NCBI GenBank assembly: GCA_016647705.1
Contig: CM028340.1
Span: 9,921,001 to 9,985,000 of the forward strand
Direction of reading: 5' to 3'
Source: Eucommia ulmoides
Taxonomy: Eukaryota; Streptophyta; Magnoliopsida; Garryales; Eucommiaceae
DNA: 64,000 nucleotides
Positions 22,266 to 34,578 of this stretch are shown one piece after another. Position 1 is the first letter of the stretch, and each line of letters opens with the position of its first letter. The translations under genes and the position numbers were made by a program. The notes beneath the pieces were generated by a model. The model made no database searches and had not been told where the DNA came from. It saw nothing but the letters and a program-made list of their open reading frames with translations.

Positions 22266-25200
22266 TGGTGACGGATTATTACGTCGTCACTTTTACTGCA
22301 AGTGTACGGGTCAAATTTTAATATAGATGAAGAGAGTAAAGGTTATCGTGTCCCTAGAGATTGGTTGAGATTATTGTCGAGTACCGTAATTATCATAACC
22401 TAATTTTATCTAGGCGATAAAAAAGGTTTATAATTAATTAATACTATTCTAAAATACTAATTTATCTAATTATACTATATTATTAAATTGAGATGTTTAG
22501 GGGAAAAGATTATCTAGGGATTAATTTCGTTTACAAAAACGTGTTTGATTTTGTTTAGTTTATAATAACGATGTTTAACCTATCTGACAATCTCTGTATC
22601 GTAACCTCATTCACCACCTCTCCCGAGTGTAAGATGAGTGAATATGTGATTTCTCATCAACGAAGAAATCCCCTTCAATGTATTAATGACACTAGGTCAC
22701 ATTAGTCTTACCCCAACGTCATGGATTGAACACTTTTCAACTTTCTCCCGGGTTATTAGACCGTCGCGTTGTGTTTATCCTAGTCCGAATTCGAGGTTAC
22801 CTCTCCCGAGTGTCAAATCTCGTACTCTCTATATATCTAAACAAGCATATAATCAAAGAATAACGATAAACACAATCAAATAACGAAGAACAACCATTAA
22901 CGAAACACAATCAAACAAACAACATTTTCATAAATATTATTAATCCCTAGACAAAATCCGTTTACCTCATGGCCACAATCATTTATACAATGAAAAACGA
23001 GCTAAACATGATCAACAAACTATCGAAATTAAGAAATTAAAGAAATCAACGAAAGAAACTTAGCCATAGACCAAAGATTTAGCGCTAAAATCATTCAACG
23101 ATCGCTTCTCCTTATTCGCAACGTGTTCTTCTCCTTCGGATTTGGTTGAGCACTTCCTAAAATACTCTTAAACTATACTAAACCCTAAGGGGTCTCTTTT
23201 TGCCGAATGGAGAGGATAGAGGAAGAAATAGGTAGAAAAATATCTAAATAAAATATCTAAAATCTGTGCAGAGTGAAAGCCGTAGAGGTTAGCATGTCGG
23301 CAGTGGTCTTCGCCGCAGCGGTGGATGTAGAGAGTGTCTGTTGTTTCACCGGCGCAGTGGTGGATCTCACCGCTGCGACGGTGGATTTTCAAAGACTTTA
23401 GGCCTTTCTCTGCATCTTGACCGCTGTGGCGGTGATTTCTCCGCCGCGACGATGGGCTGTAGGTTCTGAATTTTCCCCTTATGTTTGTTTTCCCACCGTT
23501 CTTTCACTGTTCTTGATCCGATTTGATCATTTTTTATCCTTTTTCTTCCCTTTTCACCCCCACACACCTGATTTATTCAAAAAGAATAAAAACATATTAA
23601 AACGTAATAAACATATTTAAAAACTAACAGATTCGGTTTGAAAATAGATAGGTAACTTACACCTATCAAATAATCCCAAACTTGAAATTTCGCTAGTTCT
23701 CGAGCAAAACACCCACACAATACAAGAAAATATAACGACTAATTACAAATTTAAAAACTAAAAATGAAAAATACTAAAAACAATAATGTGCAAGTTTTGA
23801 ATATCATCTACCGGCCAAATGATTTTTCTCTCATCGGCCCCCAATCCTATCAAGTTCAATCCTATCAAGTTCAAGAATAAAACACACCATATGGTGTACT
23901 AGAATTTCAACATTTGGTAAGAGTAAGCGCCATTCTAGATCCTGTCCAAAGTGTGTGTGTTAAAACTCAAATATACAACTATCCGTCGATCGGATTGGAT
24001 TATCCACCAAATAAGCTCATGACTAAAACCCAATGGTATAGGGAATCCATAAGCCTGACATGGGTTCTATTCTACACTAATATAGGCTAAGAAATTTAAA
24101 AAGATCAATAGGACTTGGTTCGGTTTTGGAAAACGGCCAAGGGTATATCGAAAATATAAAACAAGTTAACGTTATTAACTTAACGTTACCCAAGGCTCAA
24201 TGCTTGGCACATAATCTTTCTCAAACCCCACAGATTAATTTGAAACAACTCTGATCATACATTTAAGAACGACTTACTCACTTGTCAAAAGAAATGGAAA
24301 TTGTACTATATGTACATATGTTTTTTTTTTTTACACGAACCACACCCCGAAACTTATTTAATTATTAAAATTTTCACGGGTGTGGTTTAAACAAAAGAAA
24401 AATGACAAGTGATTATTCAAATACCGAACCAATTAAAAGTTCACCCTAAACCCAACCGCTCACTTCAAGTAGCATTTGCAACTCTAATTTGATTTACTCA
24501 AATTGTGTTCTCGGTTTAGCGATAAAGGTTTGGAAAAAAGTTCAATCGGCCAGGGTATTTGTTATGTGTTCAGAATTGAAATGACATTTAGGCTTCGACA
24601 GGGTAACGAGGGATAATGATATAACAAGGTTAGCTTAAAAGGCTCAAGCAATCAAATGAATGCCTAAATCATATATCCAGAACTATCTTGCCTAGGATTT
24701 TGTCTCGAATTTCCCCCAAATCAAGTTCTAAAATCCCTGTTGTCATGAAGTTGGGTGACGGATAATCATTTTCAAATCAATTGGATAGTTATACATTGAA
24801 TTTGCGTGCTCATGCATTTAGGATCTACAATAATTTTTACTAAAATTATACGTTAAGCACACATAACACACATGAATGAGATTTACGCTCGACCTCAATA
24901 AACAACTAAGGGATAGACTCATCATTGGGTAATGGCCAAGATGAAGTCAAAACTCAACACACAATAACAACTAACCCAAACAAACATGCACACAATAAAA
25001 ACAACAATTAAACATACTAAAATACTACACATCGCTGTCAAACTTAAAACGGACAGTGTCCTCGGGGACCCGATAATTAATCTCAACATATAGAAATAAA
25101 GCATGCTGACGAAGGGGGTTTAGAACACGTACCTAGGAGGCGAGATAATCTCGCCTCCGAATCAAGTTGGCTATGACAGATTTAACATATTTTTGGACTT

Positions 25201-27741
25201 GGGTTACCTTCCAAGAAGCGCGTAGTTTATTGTCCTCGGCCCGACGCGAAGAACGACTCGTTAAAGAGCGGCTTCCGTCCATAGTAAGTGTCGTACAATA
25301 CTACCTATGGATCTTGGTTGTTTACGCCCTCAAGCTTGGCGAGATAAGGCTCTGTATAGCTCGAACTTTCAACAAGACTCTCCACCGGCTCATGTGCTTA
25401 GTGGACATGAAAGAGCATTAGTTTTGGCGGCGACGGACAAGTGAGCCACATCGGATCCTCGTAGATATGATCGTCTGAGATCGATGGTGGCATCACGATT
25501 TGGATATCCAATGGTAACGAATCACAATCGTCGATCCATGCTTGCGTTCTTGTCTCATTCGGATAAGCATAGTTGAATTCTCCCAAGCTCCTTCCGCTCG
25601 TTTCCAGTTCCTCGTGGTGTCTTTCGATGAATGTGTCATTTGTGTCTCTCAGTGCCACCACGTCTGACTCGGCCTCAATTAAGCAGATAAGATGACCGAT
25701 TTGCGTCTAAAGAGATGTTACGATCGTATCAATTTCAGTGCAAATCGTCTCAATGTTGTCAAGACGATCTTCATGCTCATTGATCCAGTTATTCGTCTCC
25801 CTCCAGAACTCCTGAGTCTCCCCAATAAAATTAGTGAATATTTTCTCCAGGGTGGGAAAAGACTCAACGTATTGGTCGGGGTGTTAATCCATGGCTCCAA
25901 AGCGGTGAAACTATCCCCCAAACTTTGATAACTTGGTGAATAATTCCAATATTGAAAATCAAACTCGGCCATGTCTTCCAACAACCGATAGGCTTCGTCC
26001 GCGATTAATTGGTCGAAAGAGGTGGTACCATTTTCTCTTTCAACCAAATTTCTTATTGCGGCTAGTAACCCATTGAAGAAGTTCAGTAGTCGACACTCTC
26101 TCAAGAAACGATGGTTCAAAAATCGAAACAACAATTCCTTATATCGATCCCAAGCATAATAAAATGGCTCAAAATCCCATTGAAAGAAATGCAAAAGCGC
26201 TTGTTGATCTAACATCGTCAAGTATCCTGCAGGAAAACAAAAACAAAATTACAAAGAAAAAAATTATAAACACTAAAAAATGTCTAAATTAAAATCAGGT
26301 CATTTACTCACAATATTAACAATAATCTAAAACACAATCCCTGGCAACGGCGCCAAAAACTTGGTGGCGAAATATTACGTCGTCACTTTCACCACAAGTG
26401 TATGGGTCAAGTTTTAGTATAGATGGGGACAGTAAGGGTTATTGTGTCCATAGGGATTGGTTGAGATTATTGTCGAGTACCGTAATTATCATAACCTAAT
26501 TTTATCTAGGCGATAAAAAAAGTTTATAATTAATTAATACTAATCTAAAATACTAATTTATCTAATTATACTATATTACTAAATTGATATGTTTAGGGGA
26601 AAATATTATCTATGGATTAACTTCATTTACAAAAACGTGTTTGGTTTCGTTTAGTTTACAATAACGGTGTTCAACCTATCTGATAATCTCTGTGTCATAA
26701 ACTCACTCACGACCTCTCCCGAGTGTAAGATGAGTGAATATGCGACTTCGCGTTAATGAAGAAGTCTCCCTCAATGTATTAACGACAATAGATCACATGA
26801 GTCTTGCCCCAACGTCATGGATTGCACACTTTCTAACTCCCTCCCGGGTTATTAGATCATCGCGTTGTGTTTACCCTAGTTCGAATTCGGGGTTACCTCT
26901 CCCGAGTGTCAAACTCTGTATTCTCTATATATTTAAACAAGCATAAAATTAAAGAATAACGGTAAACACAATCGAATAACGAAGAACAACCATTAACGAA
27001 ACACGACTCAAACAAACAATATTTTTATTAATATTATTAATCCCTAGATAAAATCTGTTTACCTCATGGTCATAACCATTTATACAATGAAAAACGAGCT
27101 AAACAGGCTCAACAAACTACCAAAATTAAGAAATTAAAAAGAAACGAAAAAAACTTAGCCGTAATCAGAAGATTTGGCGCTAAAACCGCTCAACGATCGC
27201 TTCTTCTTCCTCGCAACGTGTTTTTCTCCTTTGGATTTGGTTGACCACTCCCTAAAATACTCTTAAACTATACTAAACCCTAAGGGGTCTCTTTTTACCG
27301 TATGGAGAGGAGGGAGGAAGAAATAGAGAGCAAAATATCTAAATAAAATATCTAAAATCTGTGTAGAATGACCGTTGCGACGGTAGGCATGTCAGCAATG
27401 GTTTTCGCCGCAGTAGTGGATGCAGAGAGTGTCTATTGTTTCATCGTCGCGGCAATGGATCTCACCACTGCGGTGGTGGATTTTCAGAGACTTTAGGCCT
27501 TTCTCTGCATCTTGACCGCCGCGGCAGTGGGCTGCAGGTTCTGAATTTCGCCCTTATACTTGTTTTTCCACCGTTCTTGATCTGATTTGATCATTTTTTA
27601 TCCGTTTTCATCCCTTTTCACCCCACACATCTAATTTATACAAAAAGAATAAAAACGTATTAAAACATAATAAAATGTAATAAATGTACTCGAAAACTAA
27701 TAGGTTCGATTTAGAAATAAATAGGTAAATTACACCTATCA
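22266..27741 (-). mobile_element. Small Athila-like LTR retrotransposon (non-autonomous fossil)
   Basis: Minus-strand element with exact TSD GGTGG (22261-22265, 27742-27746). 3'LTR 22266-23668, 5'LTR 26362-27741. Next to the 5'LTR is an Athila-style primer-site region (reverse complement of CAACGGCGCCAAAAACTTGG), and next to the 3'LTR a CAAGTTTGGGATTATT polypurine-type tract. The internal region is only 2.7 kb and carries a gag-like piece; no protease, RT or integrase was seen. The LTRs differ noticeably by eye (roughly 10%), so it is fairly old. Broken. Confidence 0.85.
25398..26221 (-). pseudogene. Gag-like remnant of the Athila-type element
   Basis: The better-preserved part (25718-26221, minus) contains motifs familiar from Athila-type Gag: FYYAWDRYKELL, LLNFFNGL and DEAYRLLEDMAEF. 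These belong to the capsid-region homology of plant Ty3/gypsy elements. A less recognisable frame lies at 25398-25661. It is a fossil with several breaks and sits just inside the 5'LTR, as gag should. Confidence 0.7.
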
Positions 27742-27925
27742 GGTGGGGCCTCACCTTTACATCTACACATGATTCTCTCTCACACACTCACATACAAGGT
27801 TCTCTCTCTCTCCTCCCCCTATCTCTCTCTTTCTCTTTCTCTTATTCTCTCACTTTTCTCATCTCTCTCATCTTTCGGTTTGAGTAAAAGGGTGGGCCTA
27901 CCCTTTTTACTTTTCTCTCTCTCTC

Positions 27926-27958
<33 letters not shown>

Positions 27959-28365
27959 CCCATTTAACTCTCCATTTTTCTCCTTCTTCAGTATGGGTGG
28001 TAGCGGGAGAGTTGGGTGGTGGGAGGTGGTGGTGGCAGTGGGCGGTGGTGGTGGGTGGGTGGTGGTGGGTGGCGGCGGTGGGACATAGAAACAGTGGTAA
28101 GAGGTGGTGGTGGCTGTGGGTGGTGGGAGTTGGGTGATGGTGAGAGGTAAATATAATTATTTAAAAAGTTAAGGGTAAAAAATATAATTTTAAAAATTTA
28201 GAGATGTTAATGAATTTTTTAAAAAAATAACCTAAGTACAATTTTATCCAAAAGGAGGTAAGTGAAGTTTGAGTAAAAAAACATGAGAGGTCTCTGGTCT
28301 TTGCAAAATAACGGTAGAGGTATCTAATATAGTGCAAAATGACAGGGGAGGTCATTGGCATATAC

Positions 28366-28707
28366 CCTAAAAAAATTCCATTTTCGACGATGGAAAAAAA
28401 GTTAGCGATGATGGGAGAGAGACCCTCAATTGATGCCCTAATTAACTGAGAGACAGAGAGAGAAATAATTGGGAGAATCCCTTAGGCAATATTAACCGAG
28501 AGAGAGAGGGCTAATTGAGAGAGAGAACAAAGATTGAGGATGAAGGAGACAACTTTTTTCGTATATAGATAGAGAGAGAAGTCAACTAATTGAAATGGAA
28601 AATTAGAAGATTTATTATTGGGAGATCTCTTGGGTCAAGATAGAGAAAGATGGTTTTTTGCTAATTATAATCTGTCGTGGCCAATCACTCGTATATAAAA
28701 TTGTTTC
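28366..28707. other. GA-rich spacer between two inverted-repeat elements
   Basis: Purine-rich sequence with repeated GAGAGAGA and AATTGGGAGA(A/T)C words (28440-28640). No gene or transposon end was recognised. Confidence 0.4.
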
Positions 28708-30383
28708 TTACATAATCGAGTCAGTTACGCAATAAATATAATTTTTTTTTTAAAAACATTACAGAAAACGGGTGGGTTTGATCTTATTTACCAAACCCAG
28801 CCTAACCTCGAGTACAAAAACAATATTTTTTTTTCTAAGAAGAAACCCGAGGTTGTGTACCCCGGGTTCTTGGAATTCGGGGTCCCTAACCTTGGGTACA
28901 TAAAAAATATTTTTTTTTTGTTTTTTTAGAAGAAACCTGGGGTGTGTAAATTGGGTTCTAAATTAGAACCCGGGGTACACAACCCCGAGTTTATCCCTTA
29001 AAAAAAATTATAAAATGAATTTTTAGCGTTTTCGGTAACTTTGAGTTAATTAACGGTGGTCTATCGGTATTTTAAATAAACCCAACTTTTTGTGCATAAA
29101 TTAAATTCTAAACACTCCATAATGCTTTTTATAACACTAAAAATGGACAAGTAAATTATTTTTAAAAAACCGCCAAAGTTGGTCAAATGAGCTGTTTCGA
29201 TGATAGCGTAATTTTTTCGACAATTTAGAATTAACAAAAGATTGTTTATTTATAACAGAAATGAACCTAATTTTTTTTTATACAAATTATTTTAATCGTA
29301 CTACATAATGAAAGTGAGAACACTAAAAACGGATTAATGACTAATTTTTAAATAATCGTCAAAAATTGATTGAATTAATCATAATATTGAAGAAATAAAT
29401 AACCAAAGCTTGGGTGGGTATAACTTTGCACTCAGTGGCCTGTTCCAAGCGAATTTGTTTTTTGATTTCGAATATTTTTTCGAGATCTAGGCGTGGCAAA
29501 CAGTCGTAGGCGATTTGGTCGAGTATTTTTTCAAACAAAGTCCGTTTTCACCTTCAATTTTGAATTTGAAGTATTGGATGCCTAAATTTGTAAATTTTGT
29601 CGCGAGCGTGCGTCTTGTCAAATTGGTTTTGCCTTGGTAGCTCAAGGGGCTTCATTTTTTGTTGTTGGTCTTGGGTTCGAACCCTAAGTCTAACATATGA
29701 TAGCCATCTTTATTTTCACCATTTTCTATTTGTTGCCAATACACATATAAAAAATTTGTTAGCAATTTATTTCTTCAATATTATGTTTTATTCAATCAAT
29801 TTTTGACGATTATTTAAAAATCATTCACTAATCCGTCTTTAATGTTCTCAGTTTTATTATGTAGTATTATGAAAATAATTTGTATACAAAAAAATTGGAT
29901 TCATTTCTGTTATAGATAGACCATCTTTTGTTAACTCTAAATTGCCAAAAAAATTACATCGTCATCGAAACAGTTCATCTGGTCAACTTTGGTAATTTTT
30001 TAAAAATGGTTCACTTGTCCATTTTTAGTGTTGTAAAAAGTATTATGGAGTGTTTAAAATGTAATTTATACACACAAAAATTGGGTTTATTTAAAATGTC
30101 GATAGACCACCGTTAATTAACTCAAAGTTGCTGAAAACCCTAAAAATTCATTTTGTAAAAACCTTTCTTTTTTTAAGGGATAAACCCGAGGTTGTGTACC
30201 CCGGGTTCTAATTTAGAACCCGGGGTAGACAACCCCGAGTTTCTTCTCAGAAAAACAAAAAAAAAAATTGTACCTGGGGTTCCCAACCCCGGGTAGGCTA
30301 GGTTTGGTAAATAAGATCAAACCCACCCGTTTTCAGTAAAAAAAATTTAAATTATATTTATTGCATAACTAACTCTTACATAA
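28708..30383. mobile_element. Long inverted-repeat element with 364-bp spacer
   Basis: The left arm (28708-29400) and right arm (29765-30383) are inverted copies beginning TTACATAA and roughly 80-85% alike by eye, ending at GAAGAAATAAAT on each arm. The arms carry ACCCGGGGT/ACCCCGGGT motifs (about 28855-28990 and 30180-30300). The spacer (29401-29764) is unrelated and includes a tRNA-like stretch. No transposase seen. The TSD was not resolved. Best described as a foldback or MULE-like MITE. Confidence 0.7.
29635..29684 (+). other. tRNA-like pol III promoter boxes in the spacer
   Basis: TGGTAGCTCAAGGGG (29635-29649) fits an A box and GGGTTCGAACCC (29673-29684) a B box. Their spacing of about 38 bp is right for a tRNA-type promoter. 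No cloverleaf acceptor stem is evident, so this is a tRNA-derived SINE fragment or a decayed tRNA rather than a working tRNA gene. Confidence 0.5.
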
Positions 30384-30893
30384 CCCATTAATTAAGGGCA
30401 TGTTATGTTTTCACCCATTGTTCCTTAATATAACCCATTTTTGACTTCCATATAAATCATATTTAGATCCATGCCTTTCAAATTCAAAGAAAAATTCTAT
30501 AATGATATAATAATATTTCTTTTTCGATAAATCCAATTTCCTTTTATGGTCCTTAATTTATATCGCCAAAATGTCTCAAACAAAATGTCTCTCAATTTTA
30601 TTCTAGTTAGCAAGTTCGCCCTATTTTATACAATAGATAATAGAATTCCTAAAGCCATTTTAATCCATTCTATAATTTAATCACAATAATCTCTAATAAA
30701 AATGTAATTAAGTTACATAAATATAATCATTATAAATATATATTAATAATAATTTTATGAAGTAAAACAATACAATTTATATATAATATAATAAAATAAA
30801 ACATTTAATTTTAAATACTTTTCTAAGAGGAAATAAATGTAATTTCTATGGAACATCACCACGTACTCAATTGAGCCAACATATGAAAACATA
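30384..30893. other. AT-rich spacer, nothing recognised
   Basis: AT-rich sequence between the inverted-repeat element and the SINE. No open frame of convincing composition and no repeat ends were seen. Confidence 0.4.
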
Positions 30894-30900
30894 GGAAGAA

Positions 30901-31131
30901 CCCCAAGAGGTGTTAGTCTAGTTGGCAAGAGGAAGTACCTCATTTCCTTGTCAACTTAGTTTGACTCTCTTGGAGAGCACTCTGAGAATTAAATCTTAAA
31001 TTTAATCTTAAATGCACCAGGTCGATGTGGGGCCCTTAAGATCGTCCCATGAGATGATTGGTCGAAGTGCGCGTAAGTTGATCCGGACACACCTTACTAT
31101 ATAACAAAAAAAAAAAAAAAAAAAAAACAAG
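30901..31131 (+). mobile_element. tRNA-derived SINE with poly(A) tail
   Basis: The head has an A-box-like TAGTCTAGTTGGCAAG and a B-box-like stretch (TTAGTTTGACTC). The body includes GATCGTCCCATGAGATGATT and GGTCGAAGTGCGCGTAAG, words common in plant Au-like SINEs. The tail is ACACACC...TATATAAC followed by about 22 A. A 7-bp TSD GGAAGAA flanks it (30894-30900, 31132-31138). Confidence 0.75.
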
Positions 31132-31138
31132 GGAAGAA

Positions 31139-32100
31139 TTTTTTTTCATTAAAGTTATAAGCATTTGAATCTATTTTTAAATTTTTTGCTTAGCCCTCTA
31201 CTTTGATCATAAAGTTACTAACTATTAGCTCTTTGATTTTTTGGAATGCAAAATTGATTAAGTATTTTATTTTATTATTCTACAATTGCTTGCATTGGAT
31301 TGATTAAATGAACAATTTTTTTAATATTAATCAATTGATTGGACATATTTTTTGAAAGGGCAAATCCGTTTTAACCATTAACCAATTTTTATGCGGTTTG
31401 ATAAGTTTGTCGCGTTTCATTTTGAATTCTATATCTTAAATTACAGTTTTAGTTAGTCATTTTGTCCGTTTAGCTATTAAATTAGACAGAATAGGGAATA
31501 AATTTATAAACTTTTATTTATTATTTTTTCTTTTTTCTTTTTTTTTTTTTTCCATTTTTTTTTCTTGTTCTTCAGAGTCGTCCTCGCCATTCTAGGACTA
31601 AAAATTGAGCCATCGCCATTGAATAACATGAATCTGTCCATCAATATCTTCGCAACCTGTCAATGAAAATGCCCTAAAAGAAGAACTTTTCTTCAATATA
31701 TCAAAAAATTTAATGAAACCTTGCGGCTTTGATTCGTTGCTAGCATTTTTAATGTTTAATTTAACCCATCTATTCTGGGTTTTTTTCTTCTACCCCTGAG
31801 AAAAAGTATTTTTAGGGTTACGTTTGCTTGGGATTGGACGGAGGAAAATGGGTGAATAGGCAGGTTAATGCTCGATTCCTATTCTGGTTAACCTATTTTG
31901 GCGAGATTTAGGGTTTGTAGAGTTTGGTGCTTGAACATACCGACGGCAATGTAAACCATCCCCTTGTCTAATAATGGGGTGTGCGATGACAACAGCTCAT
32001 ATCGAATCATCCCACATCTACAATACTTCCAACGTCTCGTTTTGTCGAAGAGTCGCTAGCCCGATATTGGATCGTGACATTGTCTTCTCTTTAAGAACGT
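31139..32100. other. AT-rich interval, including one arm of a distant inverted repeat
   Basis: No gene seen. 31351-31531 is an inverted copy of 46706-46915 (listed separately). A T-rich block lies at 31500-31565. Confidence 0.4.
31351..31531. repeat. Left arm of inverted repeat paired with 46706-46915
   Basis: It contains TTAACCAATTT, GATAAGTTTG, TTTTAGTTAGTCATT and TTAGACAGAATAGGG in the same order as the reverse complement of 46706-46915. The arms enclose about 15 kb of nested elements. They could be terminal inverted repeats of an old large element, or two oppositely placed copies of one short repeat. Confidence 0.55.
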
Positions 32101-34578
32101 GATAGAACTAAAAAATTTATCCAAAGTACAAATTTTATCCAAAGAAAAATGAAACGAAAAAATAACAATGACCACTTCAAGATCAAACTTCCAATAAAGA
32201 TTAAATGTTTTATTATTTTAGTATGAAAAAATCATACAATATCTAAGATTGATTGAGAATCAATTGTAAATCAGAAAACACATTTAACCTCTTAATTAAT
32301 AACAAAATTAATAATCGACTCCTTCATTGAAAAAAGACAACTACCTAAACTTATTCCCTAATTGATGACGAAATTGATTGACTTAGGTGGTGTTTAGTTA
32401 GTGTTCCCACTTTTCTCAACCCAACTGGGATGGATTGGGTTGGGTTGGGTTGAGAATTTTGTTTCCTTTTGAGAACAGAATTGTGTTTGGTAACGACAAT
32501 TTTTATTTTATACTGAGAACAGAATTATGTTTGGTAACTGTTTCATCGTAAAACTTTTTTTTTTTTTTGAGATTTTTTTTTTGTTTTGGCGGCTACGGCG
32601 GCGGAGGTGGCCGGCGACAGTGACTGACCGGCGGCGGCCGGTCGCCAGAGGTGGCCGGCGGCAATGGAAGGTCGCCGAAGGTGGCCGACGACGGGGGACG
32701 GTCGCGGGCGGTGGCCGACGACGGTCACCGGACTACGGCGGATGGTGGTGGTCGGCCGGCGGATGAAGACGAAAGTTCAGAATTTTGGGTTGAGTTTTTT
32801 TGGCACAAAAAAAAATAATTTTTTTTTGTTTCTAATTTCTTTAGAATTTTGAGAATCAATTCTTATTTTTTGGTTTGGGTTGGGTTGAATTTTGTGTTTA
32901 CCAAACGCATTCCCAAAAATCAAACCCAAAATTTTTGGGTTGGGTTGGGTTGGAATAGAATGGAAACACTAACCAAACGGGCCCTTATTAATTAGTTAAA
33001 TCACATATTAAATCACAAAGGAAAAGTGTTTACTTACTATTCCCCAACCATTAAAATCAACTTTGTCCTTAAGGTTAATTATTAGTAATTAATCGAACTA
33101 GGGTGGATCACCTCTTTCCTCGTCATGGTGATTCATACATAACTCAGTAAGGTCGAGTTCATTAGAATCTTGTGTTGGTTCGATCACCAAAAGCCTTCTT
33201 TGCTAGCAACTATGACCTCATTTCTATTTTTCATTGCAATACCAACATAACCCCTTCTTTGTGCGGTCCTTAACTCGTTTTCAGTCGATCGGTATGGGGT
33301 AACATCACTATGTGAAACATTAGGTTGAACTAACTTCTCCATTATCGCATCACTAGTTATTGGATTGAAATTTTGGATAGGTTGTTGCCCCGCCGTATTT
33401 AGATGTTCTTCTTGCAGTCGAGCAAACAATATTGTAACCATCATTGTTCAAGGTCGGTACGCCTTCACTTCTCGTCAAATTTTAGGTTTCAATCCTTCCA
33501 CAAAGTTTCCGACTACTAGCTGTTCGAACTAGTACCGAGTTTGGTCTGACAAACATTCAAACCTTCCTTAATATTCCGAGACAGATGAGACCTGCTGATT
33601 TTTCGCAAGTTCAACTTGGACATTATCATAACCGGATAGGCCAAAAATGAATCCTTATGCCTTCTACAAATTTTCCCACGTTGGAATATGTCACACAGTC
33701 AAATTTTCACCATGAATTTTCTAACCGAGTGATGACTTAGTTGTACCGACAGCTAGTCAACCGCTTGTATGGTTCCCAGACAACTCATTGTCATACTCAC
33801 CTAGACGCGCTTGCACATCTCAAAAAACAGTACAAATCACAACATTTACAGCCACAACTAACCTCATTTTATTACTCAGTCAAAACAAGAAAACGCACAT
33901 ACAAAATTATGGCCTAAGGGTGGCAGGAATATCATAACTCACTGCTCAACCCCAAACAAATCTGAACTTACACTATTTGGAGACAAAAACAGCAGTTAAT
34001 AGCCCATAACTACTAGGCAGACAGCCAACATCTGTCTTGACACATGTCAGCACCACATGAGGTAGTTTATATGTCTAAAAACTATCCAAACCTGCCCAGC
34101 AAACCGACCAAACTAGCCTGGTAACCACTAGTCCACCATCTCAGTCCCAGCTACCCGTTGTATCTGCTGCGTCATTGTGCCCAACGACTGCTAACGTCCT
34201 ATATGCATTTTCGGTACCAGAATGCACCACCGCCCAACAGTACAACATGTCCCGCACATGACTCTGCTCACAACGTAGCATTGCGCCTATGTTGCACTGT
34301 TTTGCCTTAGTACTGCACCAAGGTCTTTCGTTGGTCCATGACTCCCCATGAACCTATTTCCAGCATCTTCTACCAACGTCACCAACATGTGTCCACGTTG
34401 CCCAACGACGCACTGTTTTGCTAACGCATGCCCAACAACTTGGTCTAACGCCTCCCCCATTTCTCCAACGCATGTTACCGCGTCTTAGCCCTTGTTGCCT
34501 TGGCCATGTGCCAAGGTCTTACTCGTTGCCATGCACCGACATAACACCGATCCTAACATTGCTCCTCGGATCACCCAA
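32101..34578 (-). mobile_element. Ty3/gypsy gag-region fossil, part 1
   Basis: Minus-strand remnant of a plant gypsy Gag. The clearest part is 33184-33444 and its upstream neighbour (to about 33600), with the FVEGLKP and ARLQEEH motifs found near the end of retrotransposon Gag domains. It is homologous to 44990-45650. It is interrupted by the MITE at 32386-32984. It probably continues on the far side of the LTR element at 43991, because the two flanks share that element's TSD. Old and heavily broken. Confidence 0.6.
32386..32984. mobile_element. Tourist-like (PIF/Harbinger) MITE, 599 bp
   Basis: Ends GGTGGTGTTTAGTTAGTG and (reverse complement) GGGCCCGTTTGGTTAGTG, TSD TTA (32383-32385, 32985-32987). 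The core is strikingly GC-rich (GGCGG/GGCCGGCGAC repeats, 32585-32765) between T-rich and GGGTTG-repeat flanks. Paralogous sequence at about 44940 lacks the insert, which confirms the boundaries. The open frames in the core are low complexity and not genes. Confidence 0.85.

Larger units (their letters stand above)
21579..28365. mobile_element. 1.3-kb foldback (near-palindromic) element, interrupted at its apex
   Basis: The left arm (21579-22204) and right arm (22237-22265 continuing at 27747-28365) are long inverted copies starting GTATATGCCAATGACCTCC. The loop is only about 32 bp (22205-22236), and the innermost 28 bp (22177-22204 against 22237-22264) pair perfectly. Without the inserted LTR element the structure is about 1.3 kb. 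The flanks are A-rich, so no TSD could be fixed. It has no transposase and is likely a foldback or MULE-type MITE. Confidence 0.75.

Noticed and set aside
29635-29684. A functional tRNA gene
   Set aside because: A and B boxes are present but acceptor-stem pairing and an anticodon stem are not convincing.
32527-32852. Arg/Gly-rich open frames
   Set aside because: Low-complexity GGCGG core of a MITE with TTA target duplication; a similar core recurs in the copy at 58026-58286.
34140-34560. Repeated CCAACG words as a CRISPR-like or satellite array
   Set aside because: Spacing is irregular and the repeats are too short; it is probably a biased-composition stretch of the old gypsy fossil.
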